From contig DASUFI010000027.1 in the NCBI GenBank assembly GCA_036274635.1, positions 1 through 16,563 of the forward strand: DNA of 16,563 nt. Direction: 5' to 3'. This stretch comes from DASUFI01 sp036274635. GTDB taxonomy: Bacteria > Planctomycetota > B15-G4. Positions 1 through 5,927 of the stretch are shown piece after piece; position 1 is the stretch's first letter, and every line of letters begins with the position of its first letter. Under the pieces are notes generated by a model, which saw only the letters and a program-made list of their open reading frames with translations, did not search any database and was not told the origin of the DNA. The position numbers and the translations under genes are program-made.

Positions 1-179
1 GCGTCCGATCGCCTAGCGAGAGGTCGAGGGGGCACTTCGGCTTTCATCCGCCGCGTCGTGACGAGCAACCCGACGTCGCTGCGGCCGAAGATGGAGATAC
101 GCTGCCCAGAAGCTAGAGTGGCGGCGAAGCGCCGACGGGCGCGGCAATAGCCAGTCTTCCCCCACAGGACCGCACCGCC
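1..179. other. Region upstream of clpP, no gene recognised
   Basis: No recognisable gene lies here. One plus frame stays open from base 1 to a TAG at 148-150, but its translation is arginine-rich and low in character, so I do not call it as the tail of an upstream gene. A short perfect stem (CGGCG-AAG-CGCCG) sits at 122-134. A TAGAGT resembling a -10 box is at 114-119, without a convincing -35 partner. The clpP promoter is presumably in this stretch or further left. Confidence 0.4.
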
Positions 180-803
180 ATGGCTGCCAGCTCCTTCTAC
201 CCGATCCCCTACGTCATCGAGAAGACGGGGCGCGGCGAGCGGGCCTACGACATCTACAGCCGGCTGCTCGAGGACCGCATCGTGTTCATCGGCACGGCCA
301 TCGACGACCACGTGGCCAACGCCGTGGTCGCGCAGCTGCTGTTCCTGGAGACCGAGAACCGGACCCAGGACATCAACATGTACATCAACTCGCCGGGCGG
401 CTCGGTCACGGCGGGCCTGGCGATCTACGACGCGATGCAGCACGTGGCCTGCCCGGTGGCCACCTTCTGCATCGGCCAGGCGGCCAGCATGGGCGCGGTG
501 CTGCTCATGGCGGGCCGCAAGGGCAAGCGCCACATCCTCCCGCACAGCCGGGTCATGATCCATCAGCCCTGGGGCGGCGCCGGGGGCACGGCCGCCGACA
601 TCCGCATCCAGGCCGACGAGATCCTCAAGCTGAAGCGCGCGCTCAACGAGCTCATCGCGCGCCACAGCGGCCAGCAGCTCAAGAAGGTGGAGAAGGACAC
701 CGACCGCGACCACTACATGGACGCGCAGGAAGCCGTGGATTACGGGCTGGTGGACGAGATCATCCATCCGGCGGAGAATGCGGCCGGCGGCAAGGCCGGC
801 TGA
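180..803 (+). CDS. clpP: ATP-dependent Clp protease proteolytic subunit ClpP
   Basis: ClpP is the serine peptidase that forms the double-heptamer degradation chamber in the cytoplasm. It cleaves proteins unfolded and fed in by ClpX or ClpA. The 207-residue length is typical. The start region (YPIPYVIEKTGRGERAYDIY) is a classic ClpP opening. The catalytic triad is visible: Ser103 in GQAASMG, His128 in MIHQPWGG and Asp177 in DTDRDHYM. The oxyanion-region motif NSPGGSV is at 70-76. The ATG at 180 is preceded by AGGA at 166-169, a slightly long spacing of 10 bases. The gene for its partner ATPase starts 28 bases after the stop, so the two are almost certainly co-transcribed. No long propeptide is evident. 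Identity is not in doubt. Confidence 0.97.
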   Translation: MAASSFYPIPYVIEKTGRGERAYDIYSRLLEDRIVFIGTAIDDHVANAVVAQLLFLETENRTQDINMYINSPGGSVTAGLAIYDAMQHVACPVATFCIGQAASMGAVLLMAGRKGKRHILPHSRVMIHQPWGGAGGTAADIRIQADEILKLKRALNELIARHSGQQLKKVEKDTDRDHYMDAQEAVDYGLVDEIIHPAENAAGGKAG

Positions 804-831
804 CGGCGGGCCGCTGCCCTCGGGACGACGC

Positions 832-2130
832 ATGAAGCAGAGCGACAGCCGCGGCACCGACGAGCGCTGCACCTTCTGCGCCAAGCTGCGGCGCCAGGTG
901 CAGAACCTCATCGCCGGCCCGCCGGGGGTGTACATCTGCAACGAGTGCGTGGAGCTCTGCAACAGCATCCTGGTCGAGCGCAAGCCGGCGCCGGCCGTCG
1001 CGGCGCCCGGCGGCGTGGACCTCGCGCCCGACCGGCTGCCCTCGCCGGCCGGCATCCTCGGCATGCTCGAGGAATTCGTCATCGGCCAGCGCCACGCCAA
1101 GAAGGTCCTCGCAGTGGCGGTCTACGCCCACTACAAGCGGCTGCTCTCGCGGCACTCGCCCTCGGCCGAGCGCGGCGTGGAGATCGACAAGAGCAACATC
1201 CTGCTCATCGGCCCCACCGGTAGCGGCAAGACGCTGCTGGCGCGCACGCTGGCGCGCATCCTGGACGTGCCCTTCGCCATCGCGGACGCCACGACGCTCA
1301 CCGAGGCCGGCTACGTGGGCGAGGACGTCGAGAACATCGTGCTCAAGCTGGTCCAGTCGGCCGGCTACAACATCGAGCGCGCGCAGCAGGGCATCGTCTT
1401 CATCGACGAGATCGACAAGATCCGCCGCACCACGGGCAACGTCTCCATCACGCGCGACGTGTCGGGCGAGGGCGTGCAGCAGGCGCTGCTGAAGATCCTC
1501 GAGGGCACGGTGTGCAACGTGCCGCCGCAGGGCGGGCGCAAGCATCCCGAGCAGCAGTACATCCAGGTCGACACGCGCGACATCCTGTTCATCGCCGGCG
1601 GCACCTTCACCGGCATCGAGGAGATCGTCGCGCGGCGCGTCGGGCGCGGCAGCATCGGCTTCCAGGAGAAGGGCCGCACCGCCGACCTCGGCACCATCGA
1701 GCAGGAGCGCAACGCGCTCATCGCCCAGGTGCAGAGCGAGGACCTGGTCGAGTACGGCATGATCCCCGAGTTCGTCGGGCGCTTCCCGGTCGTGGCGCCG
1801 CTCTCCTCGCTGGCCGTGGACGAGCTGGTGCGCACGCTGACCGAGCCGCGCAACGCGCTCGTGCGCCAGTACCAGAGCCTGTTCGCGCTGGAGGACTGCG
1901 AGCTGCACTTCGGCGACGCGGCCCTGCGCGCGGTGGCCGAGAAGGCCCTCACGCTGCGCACCGGCGTGCGCGCGGCGCGCGCCATCATCGAGCAGCTCAT
2001 GCTGGACGTCGTCTTCCACCTGCCCGACCGCGGCCACGGGCTGCGCTACGTGGTCACGCCGGAGTTCGTGCGCGGCGCCGCGCCGGTGCTCGTCGAGCGC
2101 CGGCCGGACGCGCGCCGCGAATCGGCCTGA
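832..2130 (+). CDS. clpX: ATP-dependent Clp protease ATP-binding subunit ClpX
   Basis: ClpX is the AAA+ unfoldase that recognises tagged substrates and threads them into ClpP. The 432-residue protein has the N-terminal zinc-binding domain (Cys13, Cys16, Cys36, Cys39), Walker A GPTGSGKT (127-134), the pore-1 loop GYVG (160-163), Walker B IVFIDEID (188-195) and the RKH loop (236-238). The IGF loop that docks on ClpP is at 275-277. The sensor-2 region reads TGVRAAR, where many homologues have TGARGLR; the sensor arginine is kept. I chose ATG 832 because GGGA lies 6 bases upstream and the protein then begins just before the zinc domain. An in-frame ATG at 778 would overlap clpP and has its GGAG too close. 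The next gene follows within 8 bases. Confidence 0.97.
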   Translation: MKQSDSRGTDERCTFCAKLRRQVQNLIAGPPGVYICNECVELCNSILVERKPAPAVAAPGGVDLAPDRLPSPAGILGMLEEFVIGQRHAKKVLAVAVYAHYKRLLSRHSPSAERGVEIDKSNILLIGPTGSGKTLLARTLARILDVPFAIADATTLTEAGYVGEDVENIVLKLVQSAGYNIERAQQGIVFIDEIDKIRRTTGNVSITRDVSGEGVQQALLKILEGTVCNVPPQGGRKHPEQQYIQVDTRDILFIAGGTFTGIEEIVARRVGRGSIGFQEKGRTADLGTIEQERNALIAQVQSEDLVEYGMIPEFVGRFPVVAPLSSLAVDELVRTLTEPRNALVRQYQSLFALEDCELHFGDAALRAVAEKALTLRTGVRAARAIIEQLMLDVVFHLPDRGHGLRYVVTPEFVRGAAPVLVERRPDARRESA

Positions 2131-2138
2131 GGCCGGAC

Positions 2139-3215
2139 GTGGACGCCGCGCCGTCCGCCGCGGCCCTGCCGGCGCTCACCGACCTGCCGCTCGACGGTTG
2201 GGACGTCCTGCTCGCGGTGCCCGGGGCGCGCCGCTTCACGCCGGGCGTCGTGCGGCGCTGGGTGCTGCAGAAGGGCGCGCGCTCGTGGGAGGACATGACC
2301 GACCTCTCGCGCGCGCTGCGCGCCGAGCTGGCGGCGCGCTGGCGCGTGCGCCTCGGCACGCTGGAGCGCACGCACGCCAGCGCCGACGGCACGCTCGGGC
2401 TGCTGCTGCGCCTGCACGACGGCCAGCTGCTCGAGTCGGTGTCCATTCCCGAGGGCGAGCGCCACACGCTGTGCCTCTCCAGCCAGGTGGGCTGCGCGGT
2501 GCGCTGCGCCTTCTGCGCCAGCGGGCTGGAGGGCGTCGTCCGCAACCTCTCCGCGGGCGAGATCGTGGAGCAGCTGCTGCTGGCGCGCGAGGCGCGTCCC
2601 GCGACGCCGCTCACGAACTACGTCTTCATGGGCTCGGGCGAGCCCACGCACAACCTCAAGGCCGTGGTGCAGGCCCTGCGCGTCATGACCGACCCCGAGG
2701 GCCTGGGCATCGGCGCGCGCCGCATCACGGTGTCCACCGTGGGGCACCCGGAGGCCGTGCGCAAGCTGGCGGAGGTGGAGCTGCCCTTCAACCTCGCGCT
2801 CTCCGTGCACGTGCCCACGGACGCCGAGCGCGTGGCGCTCATGCCCGGGCTGGGGGTCTCGGATCTGGCCGCCACGCTCGAGGCCTCGCGCGCGCACTTC
2901 GACGCCACCGGCCGCCGCCTCACCATCGAGATCGTGCTGCTGGCCGGCATCAACGACCGGGACGAGGACGCGCGCGCCTTCGCGCGGCTGCTGCGCGGCC
3001 TGCCCGCGGCCGTGAACCTGATCCCTTGGAACGCCGTGGACGGCATCGGGCTGCGAGCGCCTGCGCCCGAGCGCGTGCAGGCGCTGGCCGCGCTCTTCAA
3101 CCGCCTGGGCGTGACCGCCACGGTGCGACGGCCGCGCGGCCAGGACGTGGGCGTGGCCTGCGGGCAGCTGCGGCGGCGCGCGCTGCGCGCGGACCCCGGC
3201 CCGGCGCGCAGCTAG
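2139..3215 (+). CDS. rlmN: RlmN-type radical SAM 23S rRNA (adenine-C2) methyltransferase
   Basis: Members of this family methylate C2 of A2503 in 23S rRNA (RlmN also acts on A37 of some tRNAs) through a radical SAM and methyl-cysteine mechanism. The 358-residue product has the iron-sulfur motif CAVRCAFC (Cys119, Cys123, Cys126). Both mechanistic cysteines are present: Cys112 in LCLSSQVGC and Cys341 in ACGQL near the C-terminus. The GEP motif appears as GSGEPTHN, where most RlmN have GMGEP. The N-terminal helical region (RRWVLQKGARSWEDMTDLS) also fits the family. The start is inferred as GTG 2139, with GAGG at 2129-2132 and a 6-base spacer. It lies 8 bases after clpX. The open frame upstream is only a shadow of clpX. 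The related Cfr enzymes (C8 methylation) are less likely given the context and the overall RlmN pattern, but the sequence is somewhat divergent. Confidence 0.88.
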   Translation: MDAAPSAAALPALTDLPLDGWDVLLAVPGARRFTPGVVRRWVLQKGARSWEDMTDLSRALRAELAARWRVRLGTLERTHASADGTLGLLLRLHDGQLLESVSIPEGERHTLCLSSQVGCAVRCAFCASGLEGVVRNLSAGEIVEQLLLAREARPATPLTNYVFMGSGEPTHNLKAVVQALRVMTDPEGLGIGARRITVSTVGHPEAVRKLAEVELPFNLALSVHVPTDAERVALMPGLGVSDLAATLEASRAHFDATGRRLTIEIVLLAGINDRDEDARAFARLLRGLPAAVNLIPWNAVDGIGLRAPAPERVQALAALFNRLGVTATVRRPRGQDVGVACGQLRRRALRADPGPARS

Positions 3216-3229
3216 GACGGGCTCCTAGC
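3211..3229. terminator. Short palindrome between convergent genes, possible bidirectional terminator
   Basis: GCTAGGA (3211-3217) and TCCTAGC (3223-3229) form a perfect 7-bp stem with a 5-base loop. The stem includes the rlmN stop codon and ends two bases before the stop of the convergent anti-sigma gene. No T-run follows on either strand, so intrinsic termination is uncertain. Confidence 0.35.
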
Positions 3230-3231
3230 CG

Positions 3232-3888
3232 CTACTGATTGCGCAGGCGCTTCTGCCGGCCCGGCTCGGGGAGCAGCAGGCTCGGCTCGCCGTAGCGCCG
3301 CGGCAGCAAGGGCAGCAGCTCGCTCAGGTCGCCGGCGAGCACGTTGCGCGGCTCGGCGAAGCTGTGCGGGAAGGCCTTCAGCGGCACCGGCGATTCGACC
3401 GGCAGGCTTGCTGCGACGGGCCGCGGCGCGATGGGCAGCGGCAGGACGTCGACGGGCTCGGCGGTCGCCACATCGTGGGGAGCGTCGGCCCGGAACACGA
3501 CCTCGCTCGGCCCGAACCAGCCACTGCTCCACAGGCCCGCGCCCGCGGCCACCAGCAGCGCGGCCGCGGCGGCCCAGCGGGTGACGAGGCGCGCATCGGG
3601 ACGCCAGCGGCGCGCCGAGGGCAGGGTCGCGGCCGGGCCTTCCTCGCCCAGCGCGACGCAGGCCATGACCTCGTCGGTGAATCCGTCCAGCACGCCGTCG
3701 GGCAGCGGTTCCTCGGCCAGCACGCCGAGCCGGCCGCGCATGGCGGCGTACTCGCGGAACTCGCGGAAGCAGGTGAGGCACACGTGCAGGTGCTCGTCCA
3801 CGAGCACGGCGCGATCGGGCGGCAGGTCGCCCCCCGCGTGCAGCGGGAGCAGGTCGCGGACGGTGCGGCAGTTGCTGCGGCGGAGCAT
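3232..3888 (-). CDS. Transmembrane anti-sigma factor with N-terminal zinc-binding (ZAS-like) domain
   Basis: This is the probable partner that holds the ECF sigma factor inactive at the inner membrane until an envelope signal releases it. The 218-residue product begins with a zinc-binding anti-sigma domain: Cys7, then His33-x3-Cys37-x2-Cys40 (EHLHVCLTC), the classic H-x3-C-x2-C spacing. A single hydrophobic segment of alanines, leucines and valines at about 104-122 would span the membrane. The remaining 95 or so residues are proline-rich with no recognised fold and would be periplasmic. The ATG at 3888 lies 5 bases after the sigma stop, with AGGGA nine bases upstream. The sigma-then-anti-sigma order and tight spacing support the assignment. 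I cannot name the signal or the anti-sigma subgroup. The gene converges on rlmN, with 16 bases between the stops. Confidence 0.85.
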   Translation of the reverse strand: MLRRSNCRTVRDLLPLHAGGDLPPDRAVLVDEHLHVCLTCFREFREYAAMRGRLGVLAEEPLPDGVLDGFTDEVMACVALGEEGPAATLPSARRWRPDARLVTRWAAAAALLVAAGAGLWSSGWFGPSEVVFRADAPHDVATAEPVDVLPLPIAPRPVAASLPVESPVPLKAFPHSFAEPRNVLAGDLSELLPLLPRRYGEPSLLLPEPGRQKRLRNQ

Positions 3889-3893
3889 GGCTG

Positions 3894-4565
3894 TCAGTCC
3901 CTGGTGTCGCGTGCGGGCCCGGCCGGCTCGGTCGCGGGCGCGCGGTGGGCCACGTTGGCGGAGCGGCTCTCGAGGCGGTTCCAGTTCTCGCGGAACTGCT
4001 TGCGGGCGACGTGCAGCCGCCAGCGCACGGTGGCGTGTGCGATGCCGGTGATGTCGGAGATCTGCTTGCTGGAGAGGCCCTCGAGGTCGCGCAGCGCGAT
4101 CACCGTGCGGTACTTCTCGTCCAGCGTCTCGAGCACGTGACGCACCAGCCGCGTCATCTCGGCGCGATCCTGGGCGGCGTGCGGCGCGGGCGCGCTGGTC
4201 TCGTCGGCCAGCGCCTCGCGGAAGGTGTCGATGTCCACGCCCTTGTGGCGCTTGTTGCGGCGCAGGTGGTCGATGGCCAGGTTGATCGTGATGCGGTACA
4301 GCCAGGTGCTGAAGGCCATCGAGAAGTCGAAGCGGTCGAGCGCGCGCCACACGCGCACGAAGGCCTCCTGCGCGACGTCGCGCGAGGCCTCGCTGTCGCC
4401 CAGCACGCGGTAGGCCGCCCAGAAGGCGCGCTGCTCGTGGCGCTTGACCAGCGTCGCGAACGACTCGCGGTTGCCTTCGAGGCAGGCGCGGATCAGCTCG
4501 TGATCGTCTCGATTCGGGACGGTCATCGGGGCGTGGCGTCGGGCCTTCAGGGCGGGGACGGGCAT
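3894..4565 (-). CDS. RNA polymerase sigma factor, ECF (sigma-70 family, RpoE-like)
   Basis: This is an extracytoplasmic-function sigma factor, a small sigma factor with only regions 2 and 4 that directs RNA polymerase to stress or envelope promoters. Region 2 covers about residues 23-108, including AQEAFVRVWRALDRFD and FSTWLYRITINLAIDHLRR. Region 4 covers about 140-195, with LDEKYRTVIALRDLEGLSS and the helix-turn-helix around KQISDITGIAHATVRWRL. There is a short variable linker between them and a basic, proline- and alanine-rich tail of about 25 residues. Two starts are possible. ATG 4565 has AGGTG five bases upstream and is chosen. ATG 4526 (MTVPNRDD) has no ribosome site but gives a more usual N-terminus. 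The anti-sigma gene follows 5 bases downstream. The target genes cannot be read from this window. Confidence 0.92.
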   Translation of the reverse strand: MPVPALKARRHAPMTVPNRDDHELIRACLEGNRESFATLVKRHEQRAFWAAYRVLGDSEASRDVAQEAFVRVWRALDRFDFSMAFSTWLYRITINLAIDHLRRNKRHKGVDIDTFREALADETSAPAPHAAQDRAEMTRLVRHVLETLDEKYRTVIALRDLEGLSSKQISDITGIAHATVRWRLHVARKQFRENWNRLESRSANVAHRAPATEPAGPARDTRD

Positions 4566-4665
4566 GGCCGCACCTACGCGGCGCCGGGGGGCCCACGTTG
4601 GGCCGCCCGGGGCTCGAATTGTGGCCCGGCGCGGCGCCCGGCGCCACCGTGGTCCGGATCCGCCG
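4566..4665. other. Gap between accA and the sigma gene with GC-rich inverted repeats
   Basis: This 100-base gap should hold the end of the accA transcript and the promoter of the sigma/anti-sigma pair. A perfect 6-bp stem GGCCCA/TGGGCC with a 3-base loop lies at 4590-4604, about 25 bases before the sigma start. A second GC-rich self-complementary stretch lies around 4627-4645. No U-tract follows either of them. I could not identify an ECF-type -35/-10 pair with confidence. Confidence 0.3.
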
Positions 4666-5709
4666 TCAAACCGCCCGTGTGCCGCCCGTGAAGCGCCCGA
4701 TCTGGCGGTACTTGCGCGCCCGGCCGGCCAGCAGGTCGTTGACCTGCAGCGCGCCCAGCTCCTCGAAATGACGCTGCACGGCGTCGGCCAGGGTCTTCGC
4801 CGCCGCCTGCCGGTCGCGGTGGGCCCCTCCGGGCGGCTCGGGCAGGCGCTCGTCGGCCACGCCCAGCTCGATCAGGGTGTCGCTGCCCAGCTTGAGGGCC
4901 AGGGCGGCCTCCTCGGCCCGGCTGCCGTCCTTCCACAGGATGGAGGCGCAGCCCTCGGGCGAGATGACGGAGTAGTAGGCGTTCTCGAGCGCCAGCAGCC
5001 GGTCGCACACGCCGATGCCGAGGGCGCCGCCGCTGCCGCCCTCGCCGATGACCACCGAGACGACCGGCACGTGCAGCCCGAACATCTCGAGGATGTTCCA
5101 GGCGATGGCGCTGGCCTGCCCGCGCTCCTCGGCGCCGATGCCGGGGTAGGCGCCGGGCGTGTTGATGAGCGTCAGGATGGGCAGGCGCAGACGCTCGGCC
5201 AGGCGCATGGCGCGCAGGGCCTTGCGGTAGCCCTCGGGGTGCGCGCAGCCCCAGTTGCACTCGATGCGCTCCTGGGTCGTGCGGCCCTTGCGGTGCCCCA
5301 CCACGAGCATCCGGCGCTGCCCCAGCGTCGCCAGCGCGCAGTAGATGGCCTTGTCGTCGCCGAAGAGCCGGTCGCCGTGCAGCTCGACCACGTCGGTGAA
5401 GAGCATCTCGACGTACTCGGTCGTGCCCGGCCGCTCGATGTGGCGCGAGAGCTGGATGCGCTGCCAGACCGTCAGGTTGCCGGCGAGCTCGGCCACCATC
5501 TCCTCGCGCCGGCTCTCGAGCTCGGCCAGCTCGCGGACCGGGTCGCCGGGCGGGGGCGGCGGCTTGCCCTTCCCCTTGGCGGGCGCCGGCGCCGGGGGCT
5601 GCGCGATCGCGGCCTTCAACTCCTCGATGCGCAGGTCCAGCTCGCGCACGGGCCTCTCGAAGGCCAGGGCGTTCTTGAGGGGATCGTCCTTGCCCTTGGC
5701 GCGGGCCAT
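4666..5709 (-). CDS. accA: Acetyl-CoA carboxylase carboxyltransferase subunit alpha
   Basis: AccA and AccD together transfer the carboxyl group from biotinylated AccB to acetyl-CoA, giving malonyl-CoA for fatty acid synthesis in the cytoplasm. The 347-residue product matches AccA throughout: HGDRLFGDDKAI (111-122), VGHRKGRTTQERI, NTPGAYPGIGAEERGQ (183-198), the GEGGSGGALGIGV oxyanion region (222-234) and YSVISPEGCASILWK (246-260). It is about 30 residues longer than the E. coli protein (317). A lysine- and proline-rich linker at about 38-57 breaks the N-terminal helical region. I chose ATG 5709 (MARAKGKDD) because homology begins soon after it. Upstream in-frame ATGs at 5760 and 5835 would add cysteine-rich sequence with no family resemblance. 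No clear Shine-Dalgarno is visible at 5709. accD is not in the window. Confidence 0.95.
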   Translation of the reverse strand: MARAKGKDDPLKNALAFERPVRELDLRIEELKAAIAQPPAPAPAKGKGKPPPPPGDPVRELAELESRREEMVAELAGNLTVWQRIQLSRHIERPGTTEYVEMLFTDVVELHGDRLFGDDKAIYCALATLGQRRMLVVGHRKGRTTQERIECNWGCAHPEGYRKALRAMRLAERLRLPILTLINTPGAYPGIGAEERGQASAIAWNILEMFGLHVPVVSVVIGEGGSGGALGIGVCDRLLALENAYYSVISPEGCASILWKDGSRAEEAALALKLGSDTLIELGVADERLPEPPGGAHRDRQAAAKTLADAVQRHFEELGALQVNDLLAGRARKYRQIGRFTGGTRAV

Positions 5710-5927
5710 GGCGCGGCAGGATGGCCAATGCACGGCGGGACCACAAGGGAGGGGGCCCATGCACGGCGCTTTGCAGTGGTGGATACCCGCGGCGCGCTGC
5801 CCACACTCCCCGGCGCACCTCAATGCATCCGGCAAACCCCACGCCCCACGCGCCGCGCCCCCCTCCCCGAGATTCCGCCGTGCTTGGGCGCTACCATGCC
5901 CCGACTCTCCTTTCTCACCGGAAGACA
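5710..5927. promoter_or_regulatory. Divergent accA/purL intergenic region with a repeated 10-mer
   Basis: This 218-base region must contain the promoters of both accA (leftward) and purL (rightward). The 10-mer ATGCACGGCG occurs at 5728-5737 and again at 5759-5768, exactly 31 bases apart, about three helical turns. A weaker relative (ATGCATCCGG) starts at 5823. No strong -35/-10 pair and no PurR-like palindrome was recognised. No open frame here looks coding. The regulatory role is inferred from position only. Confidence 0.35.

Noticed and set aside
1..150. Possible tail of an upstream gene (for example a trigger factor)
   Set aside because: The open frame is arginine-rich and matches nothing I recognise; too short to support.
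778..831. Earlier ATG for clpX overlapping clpP
   Set aside because: The extra 18 residues have no ClpX likeness and the GGAG is almost on top of the ATG; ATG 832 fits better.
760..2037. A 425-codon minus-strand frame opposite clpX
   Set aside because: It is a shadow of the well-identified clpX frame, with biased composition and no family resemblance.
1512..2138. A longer N-terminus for the rlmN-type gene, overlapping clpX
   Set aside because: The extension is an out-of-frame read of clpX; the GTG at 2139 with a Shine-Dalgarno gives the normal family length.
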